DNA of 64,000 bases from Cytophagales bacterium (GTDB lineage Bacteria; Bacteroidota; Bacteroidia; Cytophagales; Spirosomataceae), in contig JAAFJP010000026.1 of the NCBI GenBank assembly GCA_013298125.1, positions 1 to 64,000 of the forward strand. The letters run 5' to 3'. Each line of letters begins with the position of its first letter. Positions within the stretch are counted from its first letter, which is position 1. Made by a program: the position numbers and the translations under genes. Under the pieces are notes generated by a model that was given only the letters and a program-made list of their open reading frames with translations, was not told where the DNA came from and did not search any database. Below are positions 33,827 to 42,861 of this stretch, piece by piece.

Positions 33827-35308
33827 ATGAAAAAAATAATTGTCCTTGTGCTTTTTAGCATGACTTCTTTCTCACAAACGAGTCAATTCGATAAAAAAGA
33901 TAGTGGATTAATATATCCAGATTCTACAATAAAACAGCTCAAATATATTGTTGATTCGCTACAATTGAAGTTTAAATCTTGTGATTTGAGTAAAATCTAT
34001 TACTCTAAATTTCAAGCGAAAGCCTATTCTGTCATGTTAGAAAAAGAAATGGCTGATTATGCGAAGAGAGATATTGATAACAATATTTCTATTGAAGACT
34101 TCATTACAAAATATCCAGCCTCCATTGTGCATAAAGACTTGCTCGTCATTAGAAATATTATTAAAGACAAAAAAGGAATTGATAATGTTCAATTCATAAA
34201 TGCTTCTTCAACTGACTATCGAAAATTTACGATAACTAAAAGTGATAGCCTTAAAACTGAATTGAAGCCTCTAAAAAATAAATGGGTTTATGAGTATGAC
34301 TCAAAATACAAATCCCTCAAAGCATATTATTTTGTGGATGAATTCAAGCAAACAGAGATTCCTTTGGAATATGCCAAGATGATTCAGTATAGCGAGTGTA
34401 TGATTGATACAACGACACAAATCTTTTTTAAAAATGCAAGGAGTGAAGATAATGTGGATATTAGTACATTGGAGAAATATTCAATGCCCGAGTTAGATAA
34501 ATTCATAAAGTATGTAAATACAGCAATTGATTCGGATAAACCCGATTTCCGAAAATTTACCATGAATACGTATTCTAAATATGAAGCAAATACTGTTCTT
34601 TGGGAAAGTAAAAAAGTTGCCAGAGTTGATAGTATTCGAAAGATAGATACAATCCTTTTTGATAGATTATTTGAAAAGGCATTGGAAGAAGTAAAATTAA
34701 AGGGCGGTGTTTTCCATGGCTATATCAACGATTTCGAGAAATATGTTGCAACTTTCATATCACCAAAACTGGCTCTTGAATTAAAAAGAAACCGTCTTGT
34801 TTTCGGACATTGTAGCCAAGATAGTGGTCCTCAAAATCACGCTTTTTCTATTGCTAAATTGGCAGCTTCTACTCTCAATTGGGATATTTTCTTGCGAGCT
34901 CACTTAGACATTATGAATGATAAATTTGATAGAGTTGCAGACTCAAATATTGGACAAAAAAAGAGAAATACATACATCAAAGAACTCGAAGTTTTGGAGA
35001 TTGATGTTGAAAATTTATTAGTAGGAATTGCGTTAAGATTTGACAATAGTAGTCAGAATCATTATTTTGGCAATATTTCACGTCTGGGAAGAGCAATATC
35101 AGAATCTACAAATTCTAATAATTTTGAAAATAAAATCATCAAAATTATTACTGATAACAACGTGGACGACTACAATAGACTTTTAATGTATTTCCTTCTT
35201 TTAAACAGAAATCAGTATTTAAAAGAAAATAAGATTTCAAATGAAAAATTAAAAGCAATTCAGCAAACTTTACCAAGTTATTTAGCCAAAATTAATTTTG
35301 AAAAATAA
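33827..35308 (+). CDS. Secreted protein of unknown function
   Basis: I do not recognise this family. With ATG at 33827 the product has 493 residues and begins with a signal peptide (MKKIIVLVLFSMTSFSQ), which is why I prefer it to the more upstream ATG at 33767. The mature protein is charged and helical, rich in Lys, Asp and Tyr. A central His/Cys-containing segment (LVFGHCSQDSGPQNHAFSIAKLAAS, about residues 343-367) is the most conserved-looking part. No membrane segment or sorting domain is visible. A shared 14-bp word (TACCCGTTTGAAAA) stands on both sides of the gene (33595 and 35310). Confidence 0.7.
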   Translation: MKKIIVLVLFSMTSFSQTSQFDKKDSGLIYPDSTIKQLKYIVDSLQLKFKSCDLSKIYYSKFQAKAYSVMLEKEMADYAKRDIDNNISIEDFITKYPASIVHKDLLVIRNIIKDKKGIDNVQFINASSTDYRKFTITKSDSLKTELKPLKNKWVYEYDSKYKSLKAYYFVDEFKQTEIPLEYAKMIQYSECMIDTTTQIFFKNARSEDNVDISTLEKYSMPELDKFIKYVNTAIDSDKPDFRKFTMNTYSKYEANTVLWESKKVARVDSIRKIDTILFDRLFEKALEEVKLKGGVFHGYINDFEKYVATFISPKLALELKRNRLVFGHCSQDSGPQNHAFSIAKLAASTLNWDIFLRAHLDIMNDKFDRVADSNIGQKKRNTYIKELEVLEIDVENLLVGIALRFDNSSQNHYFGNISRLGRAISESTNSNNFENKIIKIITDNNVDDYNRLLMYFLLLNRNQYLKENKISNEKLKAIQQTLPSYLAKINFEK

Positions 35309-35335
35309 ATACCCGTTTGAAAACAACAGGTATTT
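35307..35335 (+). terminator. Hairpin overlapping the stop of the 33827 gene
   Basis: AAATACC (35307-35313) pairs with GGTATTT (35329-35335). It overlaps the stop codon and contains the word TACCCGTTTGAAAA also seen upstream of the gene. The stem is short, so termination is uncertain. Confidence 0.4.
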
Positions 35336-35435
35336 AAAATCAAGATTAGGTTAAACCAATACAGACCATCACCAATTAGTTAGTATATTTCGCCAAAATT
35401 TACCTTTTACGAGTATTCCTAAAACAAATTAAAAA

Positions 35436-35954
35436 ATGCAAAGACGTTCAGCAATTAAAAATATAGCCCTCACCATTGGCGGGGCAATCGTCTTGCCTTC
35501 GTGGGCAAATGCTTGGAATCGAGAATCTGTACAGCATTCAAGATTAATTTCTCCTTCACAAGATGCCCTCTTGGCAGAAATCGTTGAAACCATTATTCCT
35601 AAAACCAATACCCCAGGAGCAAAAGAGCTTAATATTCACCAGTTTACGACCAAAATGGTAACAGATTGTTATGACAAAAACGCTCAGGGAATTTTCACAA
35701 AAGGTTTTGATTTAATAGATAAAAATGCTAAAAATGCTTTCTCAAAATCTTTCATGGATTGTGATGCCAAACAAAGATTAGAAGTGTTGGATAAAATGTC
35801 AAAATCCGAGAATTCAGACGAAAAAAACTTCGTGGGCTTAGTTAAAAACCTAACCATTCAGGGCTATTTGAATTCTGAATATGTAATGACAAATCTCAGA
35901 ATTTTTGAATTCGCTCCGGCCCACTTTTATGGGTGTGTGCCTGTGAAAAAGTAA
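35436..35954 (+). CDS. Gluconate 2-dehydrogenase subunit 3 family protein
   Basis: A small 172-residue partner subunit of GMC-type sugar dehydrogenases. It begins with a Tat-like signal (MQRRSAIKNIALTIGGAIVLPSW) that would carry the folded complex across the membrane. The family pattern follows in the mature part: LLAEIVETIIPKTNTPGAKELNIHQFTTKMV near residues 45-75 and a C-terminal YVMTNLRIFEFAPAHFYGCVPV. It is followed by a palindromic repeat and then the catalytic GMC subunit on the same strand. This is the usual order for the pair. Confidence 0.9.
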   Translation: MQRRSAIKNIALTIGGAIVLPSWANAWNRESVQHSRLISPSQDALLAEIVETIIPKTNTPGAKELNIHQFTTKMVTDCYDKNAQGIFTKGFDLIDKNAKNAFSKSFMDCDAKQRLEVLDKMSKSENSDEKNFVGLVKNLTIQGYLNSEYVMTNLRIFEFAPAHFYGCVPVKK

Positions 35955-35976
35955 GTAATTATTTACTTTAAGTTGC

Positions 35977-36070
35977 AGAACCTCACCCCCGACCCCTCTC
36001 CGATGAAGAGGGGAGAAAAATCGGAAGAATACTCTCCTCTCCATCGGAGAGGGGTCGGGGGTGAGGTTCT
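35977..36070. repeat. CCTCACCCC palindromic element, copy 2
   Basis: Arms AGAACCTCACCCCCGACCCC... (from 35977) and the matching sequence ending GTGAGGTTCT (36070) form a long near-perfect palindrome between the two dehydrogenase subunit genes. Outer arms match copy 1 at 31908. The centre differs (CGATGAAG against TTCTGAG). Confidence 0.92.
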
Positions 36071-36158
36071 ACGGACTATGCGACTTAGAGTCTTTAATTC
36101 AGAAAATAAATTTAATATCAGTTAAATACCTTTCCTACCAAATACAACTGAACATAAA

Positions 36159-37874
36159 ATGTCAAATTTCAATATAGACTCAAAGAAAAATCAAACCTAC
36201 GATGCCATCGTAATTGGCTCTGGAATTAGTGGCGGCTGGGCAGCTAAGGAGCTGACAGGCAAAGGCTTACGTACACTCGTATTAGAGCGTGGACGTGAGG
36301 TAAAGCACGTAACCGACTACCCAACCACCATGAAACAACCGTGGGAGTTTGAACACCGTGGACAACTCCCCAAAGAAATCATTGATGCCAATCCCATCGT
36401 GAGTAAATGTTATGCATTCTACGAAGGTTCAGAGCATTTTTTCGTAAAAGATGCTGAACATCCTTACGTACAAGAAAAACCCTTCGACTGGATTCGTGGC
36501 TATCAGACGGGTGGGAAATCCTTGATGTGGGCAAGACAAACCCAACGTTGGTCGGAGTTTGATTTTGAAGGTCCAGCCCGTGATGGATTTGCAGTAGATT
36601 GGCCCATTCGTTACGCAGACCTTGCTCCGTGGTATAGTTACGTAGAAAAATTTGCGGGTATTGCGGGCAATAAAGACGGCTTACCAAACTTACCCGATGG
36701 CGAGTTTTTGCCTCCGCACGAGATGACTTGTGTCGATAAACATTTCAGTAAAGAGGTTGCCAAACATTACAATGACCGCCATATTATCATCGGGCGGGCG
36801 GCACACTTGACCAAACCCAACAAAATTCATTACGACCAAGGACGTGGAACGTGTCAGAACCGAACCATTTGCGAGCGTGGTTGTCCTTTTGGAGGCTATT
36901 TCAGTAGTAATTCTTCGACCTTGCCTTGGGCAGCCAAAACGGGTAAAATGACCTTACGCCCTCATTCTGTCGTGCATTCTATTATTTATGACGAACAGAA
37001 AAAGAAGGCAACGGGCGTGCGAGTGATTGATGCCAACACTAAGCAAATGACCGAGTATTACGCAAGAATTATCTTCGTAAATGCCGCTGCCATCAATAGT
37101 AACTTGATTTTATTGAACTCTACCTCAAACCGTTTCCCGAATGGATTGGGTAACGACAGTGGTGTACTCGGAAAATACATAGCTTTCCATAATTACAGAG
37201 CCACCATCCACGCTGAGTATGAAGGCTTTTTGGATAGTACTACTGATGGGAAAAATCCAAATGCCGCTTATGTCCCACGATTTAGAAATGTTTATAAACA
37301 AGAAACTGATTTCTTACGGGGTTATGCGGCAGGTTTTTATTCTAATCGCTATCAATACGAAGATAGAAATGGTTTGGGTGAGGATTTGAAGAAAAATTTA
37401 TTGAATCCTAAGTACAGTGGTGCGTGGAGCGTAAACTCACACATGATGGGCGAGACGATTCCGAAAGAGAGTAATTATGTAAAATTAGACAAAACCTTAG
37501 TCGATCCGTGGGGAGTGCCACAATTGAGAATAAACGTGGATTATGACGACAATGACGTAAAAATGACCAAAGATTTCTTTGAGCAATTTAAAGAAATGTT
37601 CACCAAAGCGGGCTTCACAAACATACAAACCCACGACACCAACCGCACTCCTGGCTTAGACATCCACGAGATGGGCGGAGCAAGAATGGGTAAAGACCCC
37701 AAAACGTCGATTTTGAACAAATGGAACGCTTTGCACCAATGCAAAAACGTATTCGTAACCGACGGTGCATCCATGACTTCCACCTCAACCCAAAACCCAT
37801 CCTTAACGTACATGGCTCTCACCGCCCGTGCGGCTGATTATGCGGTGAAGGAGATGCGGAAGGGGAATTTGTAG
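36159..37874 (+). CDS. GMC-family FAD oxidoreductase (sugar/gluconate dehydrogenase large subunit)
   Basis: The catalytic flavin subunit of a sugar or alcohol dehydrogenase, 571 residues. The FAD motif GSGISGG starts at residue 20 with the acidic end LVLERGREV. The active-site His503 in DIHEMGGARMG and Asn546 in QNPSLTYMAL are present. The Cys-rich GTCQNRTICERGCPFGGYF near 229-247 is typical of the bacterial gluconate/fructose dehydrogenase-like group. It has no leader of its own and would be exported together with subunit 3 by Tat. A cytochrome subunit is not adjacent. The cytochrome lipoprotein at 27620 is one possible acceptor, though this is a guess. A terminator follows. Confidence 0.92.
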   Translation: MSNFNIDSKKNQTYDAIVIGSGISGGWAAKELTGKGLRTLVLERGREVKHVTDYPTTMKQPWEFEHRGQLPKEIIDANPIVSKCYAFYEGSEHFFVKDAEHPYVQEKPFDWIRGYQTGGKSLMWARQTQRWSEFDFEGPARDGFAVDWPIRYADLAPWYSYVEKFAGIAGNKDGLPNLPDGEFLPPHEMTCVDKHFSKEVAKHYNDRHIIIGRAAHLTKPNKIHYDQGRGTCQNRTICERGCPFGGYFSSNSSTLPWAAKTGKMTLRPHSVVHSIIYDEQKKKATGVRVIDANTKQMTEYYARIIFVNAAAINSNLILLNSTSNRFPNGLGNDSGVLGKYIAFHNYRATIHAEYEGFLDSTTDGKNPNAAYVPRFRNVYKQETDFLRGYAAGFYSNRYQYEDRNGLGEDLKKNLLNPKYSGAWSVNSHMMGETIPKESNYVKLDKTLVDPWGVPQLRINVDYDDNDVKMTKDFFEQFKEMFTKAGFTNIQTHDTNRTPGLDIHEMGGARMGKDPKTSILNKWNALHQCKNVFVTDGASMTSTSTQNPSLTYMALTARAADYAVKEMRKGNL

Positions 37875-37904
37875 GAATCCTAAATTTTTTGATTGAATTT
37901 ACTC

Positions 37905-37941
37905 AACGCACAGGCTATTATGTAGTCTGTGCGTTTTGTTG
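37905..37941 (+). terminator. Terminator after the GMC gene
   Basis: The stem AACGCACAGGCT (37905-37916) pairs with AGTCTGTGCGTT (37924-37935), with one G-T pair, and is followed by a T-rich stretch. Confidence 0.85.
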
Positions 37942-38029
37942 TAACAGACTGACAGAAACTACGTCTCTAAAAACTCCCATTTCGTAGATTCTACACACAA
38001 ACAAGCACTGAAAAATCGTAATTTAGAGA

Positions 38030-38037
38030 TACCTTTG
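38030..38037 (+). promoter_or_regulatory. -7 box for the DUF5916 gene
   Basis: TACCTTTG is a perfect match to TAnnTTTG. It overlaps the first possible start codon (TTG at 38035) of the next gene and so favours the GTG at 38074 as the true start. Confidence 0.55.
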
Positions 38038-38073
38038 TTTATTCAAATCATCATCAAACAAATAAGTCTCTCA

Positions 38074-40314
38074 GTGAAAAAAATACTACTCTTCTTATCC
38101 TTATCGTTTATCAGCCTGACCCTATCAGCTCAAAAAATTAACGAAAAATACCAGTATCATATCAATAAAGCTACCTCCGAAATCAGGATTGATGGTAAAT
38201 TGGACGAAGCCCAATGGCAACGTTGTGAATCTGCAACGGACTTTTGGATGGTGACACCCGCAGATACCTCACGGGCAAGGTGTAAAACCGTAGCAAGGTT
38301 CACGTATGATGATAAATTTCTTTATTTTTCTGCCATTAATTCTCAGGAAAAAAAAGGACCTTACATCGTAGAATCATTAAAAAGGGACTTCAATTTTGGT
38401 AGAAATGATAATATTTGGCTCATTCTTGAACCTTTTAATGACCTCACCAATGGTTGGGTTTTTGGTTCAAATGCCGCTGGGGCTCAATTTGATGGACAGA
38501 TTGGCGAAGGCACAAATCTGAATCCCAATTGGGATAATCGTTGGATTTCTCAGACCAGTTTTGATGGTCAAAATTGGATTCTGGAAATGGCGATTCCGTT
38601 TAGTTCGCTTCGTTATAAAGCCAACGAAACCACTTGGGGAATGAACATGAGCCGTTTAGATTTGGTAACAAACGAAAAATCGGTATGGGCTCCTGTACCA
38701 CGACAATTCTTTTCGATTACGCTTGCCTACACGGGTTCGCTGATTTGGGACAATCCTCCGCCAGCACCCAAAACTAATATCTCCATTATTCCTTACGTTT
38801 TGGGTGGTGTTTCTCAGAATTTTGAGAAAAAAGAAGATGCTGTTTTCAAAAAAGATTTTGGAGGTGATGCTAAAATCGCTGTTTCTCCGTCATTGAATCT
38901 TGACCTCACCGTTAATCCAGATTTCTCGCAAGTGGATGTGGATCAACAAGTTACCAATCTCAACCGTTTTGAATTATTTTTTCCAGAACGTCGTCAGTTT
39001 TTCTTAGAAAATTCAGATATTTTTAACAGCTTTGGAGGTGACGAAACCCGCCCATTTTTTTCTCGTAGAATAGGCTTGGGAACACCCATTCAGTACGGAG
39101 CAAGATTGAGCGGAAAGTTGGATAATAATTGGCGAATTGGAGTCCTGAACATCCAGACAAGTGCCAATAAAGATACGGCTGTGGGGCTTCCTACCTACAA
39201 TTATTCAGTTTTTGCTCTACAACGGAAAGTCTTTTCACGTTCCAATATCAGCATGATGATTGTGAACAAAGAGGGTATTGGATTTGGGACAGAGAATACA
39301 AAAAAAGGATTTAGTCAGTACAATCGGAATGTAGTTTTGCAGTATAACTTAGCCTCAAAATCTAATAAATGGACGGGGAAATTTGCTGTTATGAAATCTA
39401 TCAGCCCCGAGGTTACGACAGACGATTATGCCCAGTATTATGATGTATCTTACGCTACACAAGTATGGGATATTGGATTGACATACACCAAAATAGGCGA
39501 AAACTTCAAAGCTGAAACGGGCTTTGTACCACGCAAGGGATATTCCTATTTTAATCCAAATATTGGTTATACTTATTATGTCAAAAATGCCAGTAGCCCA
39601 ATTATTTCTCACGGACCAAAAGTGTTTAGTTTTTTGTACAGAAACAACCGTACAGACGTTCCTGAGAATGTTTCTTTGTCTTCTGATAATTCAACTACGC
39701 ACGTTTTGGGGTATAATATTGGGTTTCGTGACCGTGCTACTCTTGAACTTTTTACAGCGACTGACAACATCGTTTTGTTCTCGGCATTCAATCCTATCAA
39801 CCCATTTCTGAAAGATTTTTATGTCAAAAATCGAAGCGAACACACATGGGCTTCTTGGGGCGTAAGTTTTGCTTCTTCTCCCCGCAATCTTTTTACGTAT
39901 GGAGTCAATTCACGCTACGGGACATACTTTGGTGATGGGACACGTTTACGTCTGAATGGTGTGATTGGCTATCGTTTTCAGCCTTTCGTAAGTCTTTCAT
40001 TATCAGCGGAATACAATAGCATAAAAGATGTAAATGTATTTAAAACCGCCGACAACAAACCTACATTGGCAGGGACAGATTTTTGGTTAATTCAGTCGAA
40101 ATTTGATATAACTTTTACCAACAAAATCTTCTGGACGACTTATTTTCAGTATAACGAACAAGTCAAAAACGTGAATCTCAACAGCCGTATTCAGTGGAGA
40201 TACAAGCCCGCTTCGGATGTTTTCTTGGTGTATTCAGACAATTACTTACCCTCAGATTTAGGTATTAAAAATCGTTCGATTGTGTTGAAATGGAATTATT
40301 GGTGGAATATTTAG
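38074..40314 (+). CDS. DUF5916 outer-membrane protein with N-terminal CBM9-like domain
   Basis: An outer-membrane barrel protein of the DUF5916 family. I choose the GTG at 38074 (V/MKKILLFLSLSFISL), which gives a normal signal peptide ending at LSAQ. An in-frame TTG at 38035 lies within a probable -7 box. A CBM9-like domain (IRIDGKLDEAQWQRCESATDFWMVTPAD ... WILEMAIPFSSLRY) covers about the first 210 residues. The DUF5916 region follows with VNPDFSQVDVDQQVTNLNRFELFFPERRQFFLENSDIF and a long barrel ending LKWNYWWNI. The role of the family is not established. It is probably a surface carbohydrate-related channel or receptor. Confidence 0.87.
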   Translation: MKKILLFLSLSFISLTLSAQKINEKYQYHINKATSEIRIDGKLDEAQWQRCESATDFWMVTPADTSRARCKTVARFTYDDKFLYFSAINSQEKKGPYIVESLKRDFNFGRNDNIWLILEPFNDLTNGWVFGSNAAGAQFDGQIGEGTNLNPNWDNRWISQTSFDGQNWILEMAIPFSSLRYKANETTWGMNMSRLDLVTNEKSVWAPVPRQFFSITLAYTGSLIWDNPPPAPKTNISIIPYVLGGVSQNFEKKEDAVFKKDFGGDAKIAVSPSLNLDLTVNPDFSQVDVDQQVTNLNRFELFFPERRQFFLENSDIFNSFGGDETRPFFSRRIGLGTPIQYGARLSGKLDNNWRIGVLNIQTSANKDTAVGLPTYNYSVFALQRKVFSRSNISMMIVNKEGIGFGTENTKKGFSQYNRNVVLQYNLASKSNKWTGKFAVMKSISPEVTTDDYAQYYDVSYATQVWDIGLTYTKIGENFKAETGFVPRKGYSYFNPNIGYTYYVKNASSPIISHGPKVFSFLYRNNRTDVPENVSLSSDNSTTHVLGYNIGFRDRATLELFTATDNIVLFSAFNPINPFLKDFYVKNRSEHTWASWGVSFASSPRNLFTYGVNSRYGTYFGDGTRLRLNGVIGYRFQPFVSLSLSAEYNSIKDVNVFKTADNKPTLAGTDFWLIQSKFDITFTNKIFWTTYFQYNEQVKNVNLNSRIQWRYKPASDVFLVYSDNYLPSDLGIKNRSIVLKWNYWWNI

Positions 40315-40538
40315 TTTATTGATTACTGGTTTATTGGTGAATTAGAAATTGGTTACTGGTATTGAAAAGTTCTATTTTACTCCAATTATGTGGTGTCGGT
40401 TTCTCAAAACCGACACTTTTGGATTCTCAAATCCAAGAAGTTTGGGGTTTGAGAACCCAAACCGTCAGATTTGAGAATCTGACGGCACTGGATGGAATTA
40501 TTGGTGGAATATTTAGCATAACTTACCCATATTAAACA
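40315..40538. other. Repeat-filled intergenic region
   Basis: This holds GGTTTATTGG-type words (40315-40370, also seen at 42.65-42.86 kb) and then a four-hairpin array. The gene for the Tat-exported hydrolase starts at 40539. Confidence 0.7.
40393..40485. repeat. Array of four hairpins with CTCA or TGAG tips
   Basis: Four small stem-loops follow each other at 22-24-bp spacing. Loops are CTCA at 40403, CTCA at 40426, TGAG at 40450 and TGAG at 40472. Stems are GTGTCGGTTT, TTGGATT, TTTGGGGTT (one bulge) and CCGTCAGATT, each paired with its complement. Every tip has the form TT-CTCA-AA or its reverse complement, while stem bases differ. The first two and last two point in opposite directions. 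Confidence 0.92.
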
Positions 40539-42641
40539 ATGACAAACCGCAGAGATTTTATCAAAAACAGCACCCTCGCAGGGGCTGGTCTTTTAGTGGC
40601 AGACTCGATGATGAATCAGACTTTTGCCAATGCTATTCTTTCATCAGAAGAAAGTCAGAGCCTTCGATTCAGACAAATTCATTTGGACTTTCATACCCAC
40701 GAAAGCATCCAAGATATTGCCACTCAATTTGACCCCGAAGAATTTGCAGCGACCCTAAAAAAGGCTTCTGTGAACTCTGTCACGTGTTTTGCGAGATGTC
40801 ATCATGGGTATATTTATTACGATACCAAAAATAATCCCGAACGCCACCATCCTTTTTTAAAACGAAATTTATTGAAAGAACAGATTGAGGCGTGCCACAA
40901 ACTCAACATCCGTGTACCCGTATATACAACGGTACAATGGGATAAATTTTCTGCCCTCAAACACCCCGAATGGTTGATTCGGGATGAAGACGGAAAGCCA
41001 TATTCGGGCAATCAGAAGGCATTTGATGCAGGTTTTTATGAGCATTTGGACGTGATGACTTCCTACCGTGATTTTTTGAAAGAACACATCACTGACCTCT
41101 TTGAATCTGTACCCGTTGATGGGGTTTTCTTTGATATTTTTCATGTATTTCCCAATGCCAATTTTGTTGCCGTCGAGGCTATGATTAAGCAAGGATTGAA
41201 TCCTGCGAAAGAGGAAGTTCGGTATGAATTTTATAAAAAAACGATGCGTGAATTCAAGCAAGAATTCATGGATTATGTTAAAAAATTAGATAAAAAAGCG
41301 GGCGTTTTCTTCAATGGCGGACACATCGGACCTTCTATTCGACCTGAATTATCCAGTTTCAGTCACCTCGAATTAGAGTCTTTGCCTTCGGGCGGTTGGG
41401 GGTATTTGCACTTCCCACTGACCTCACGATATGCTCGAAATTTGGGGAAAGATATTATGGGAATGACGGGCAAATTTCATACTTCTTGGGGCGATTTTCA
41501 TTCGCTAAAAAATCAAGCTGCCCTCGAATTTGAGACGTTTTCGATGTTGGCTTTAAACGCAAAATGCTCTATCGGCGACCAACTTCACCCCAAAGGCAAA
41601 TTGGACGGAGCAACTTACGATTTGATTGGAAATGTGTTTGGAAAAGTTGCCCAAAAAGAGCCTTGGTGTGAAGGGGCAAAAGCAAAAACGGATATTGCAT
41701 TATTTTCTTCGGAGGAATACAATACGGTTTCGAGTCCACGAACGCCTGAGCAAATGATGGGGGCAATTCGGATGTTGCAAGAAGGCAAACATCAATTTGA
41801 TATTATTGATTCATATTCAGAACTATCTGACTATAAGGTTATTATCATGCCTGATAGTATTCCTGTAAATGATTCTTTAAAACAGAAATTAGAAAATTAT
41901 ACGGCAAAAGGTGGTTCGATTATCGCCAGTTTTCAGTCTGGATTAACGATTGATAAAAAGAATTTTGCTGTTTCAAATTTTGGCATATCATTGGTGGGAG
42001 ATGCACCTTTTAGCCCTGATTTTATTGCACTTACTGGTGAAGGAATTGGTAAGAATTTGCCTCAAACTGAGTTGGTTATGTACTTGAAAGGCATGGAAAT
42101 TAAACCTACGACTGCCAATATTTTAGCCAATGCCAATGTCCCCTATTTCAACCGAACTTGGGAGCATTTTAACTCACACAGACACACGCCTTCGACCAGT
42201 AAAATAGGTTATCCAGCCGTTACTCAAAACGGTAAAAATATCTATTTTGCTCATCCAATTTTTACGATGTACGCCCAAAATGCCCCTCGTTGGTGTCGTG
42301 AAATTTTCTTGAATGCTTTGGAAATGTTATTGCCCGAGCCTTTGGTAAAAATGCCTAATGCTCCAACGGCAATGTTAGCGACTCTGAATGAACAAAAAGC
42401 TCAAAATCGTCAGGTGCTACACGTGCTATATTACGTACCCGAACGCAGAGGAAGTCAGTTTGATGTGATTGAGGATATTATTCCGATTTACAACACTAAA
42501 ATTTCTATAAAAACACCTTCAAAACCCTCAAAATTGACTCTCGTTCCAGAAAATAAACCCTTAACTTTTGACTATCAAAATGGACGAGTTGTATTTGTTT
42601 TACCAGAATTAAGAGGACATCAAATGGTGGAAATTCGTTGA
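40539..42641 (+). CDS. Tat-exported putative glycoside hydrolase (TIM barrel, GHL6-like)
   Basis: A 700-residue secreted protein with a Tat signal (NRRDFIKNSTLAGAGLLV). The body starts IHLDFHTHESI and continues as a TIM barrel: FARCHHGYIYYDTK, RVPVYTTVQWDKF, then SVPVDGVFFDIFHVFPNA and AGVFFNGGHIGPS, each at the expected strand ends. The DGVFFDIF Asp and following residues are candidates for the active site. About residues 400-500 (IALFSSEEYN ... YKVIIMPDSIPVNDSLKQKLENYTAKGGSIIAS) look like a beta-galactosidase trimerisation-type flavodoxin-like domain. The pattern matches the alpha-amylase-like/GHL6 proteins, some of which sit near fucosidases. The substrate is unknown. Confidence 0.72.
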   Translation: MTNRRDFIKNSTLAGAGLLVADSMMNQTFANAILSSEESQSLRFRQIHLDFHTHESIQDIATQFDPEEFAATLKKASVNSVTCFARCHHGYIYYDTKNNPERHHPFLKRNLLKEQIEACHKLNIRVPVYTTVQWDKFSALKHPEWLIRDEDGKPYSGNQKAFDAGFYEHLDVMTSYRDFLKEHITDLFESVPVDGVFFDIFHVFPNANFVAVEAMIKQGLNPAKEEVRYEFYKKTMREFKQEFMDYVKKLDKKAGVFFNGGHIGPSIRPELSSFSHLELESLPSGGWGYLHFPLTSRYARNLGKDIMGMTGKFHTSWGDFHSLKNQAALEFETFSMLALNAKCSIGDQLHPKGKLDGATYDLIGNVFGKVAQKEPWCEGAKAKTDIALFSSEEYNTVSSPRTPEQMMGAIRMLQEGKHQFDIIDSYSELSDYKVIIMPDSIPVNDSLKQKLENYTAKGGSIIASFQSGLTIDKKNFAVSNFGISLVGDAPFSPDFIALTGEGIGKNLPQTELVMYLKGMEIKPTTANILANANVPYFNRTWEHFNSHRHTPSTSKIGYPAVTQNGKNIYFAHPIFTMYAQNAPRWCREIFLNALEMLLPEPLVKMPNAPTAMLATLNEQKAQNRQVLHVLYYVPERRGSQFDVIEDIIPIYNTKISIKTPSKPSKLTLVPENKPLTFDYQNGRVVFVLPELRGHQMVEIR

Positions 42642-42861
42642 TTGGTTTATTGGTTTATTGGGGAACTGGTTTATTGGGGAATTGGTTGATTGGTTATTAG
42701 AAAAAATATCAAAAATGGCTTTTAGGTGACTCTGAAAGCCATTTTTGTATTATAATAGTCAGTAGTTTCTCAAAACTAATTCCCCAATAAACCAGTAACC
42801 AATTCATCAATTCACCAGTCCACTAATAAACCAATTTCCCAATAAACCAGTAACCAATAAA
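42642..42861. repeat. GGTTTATTGG repeat cluster with central terminator
   Basis: Left part (42640-42700) has at least five copies of GGTTTATTGG-like words on the plus strand. The right part (42776-42860) has them inverted (CCAATAAACC). A terminator (42711-42746) stands between. The cluster separates two convergent genes. Confidence 0.75.
42711..42746. terminator. Bidirectional terminator between convergent genes
   Basis: AAAAATGGCTTT (42711-42722) pairs perfectly with AAAGCCATTTTT (42735-42746) across a 12-nt loop, with A and T tracts on the two sides. Confidence 0.85.
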
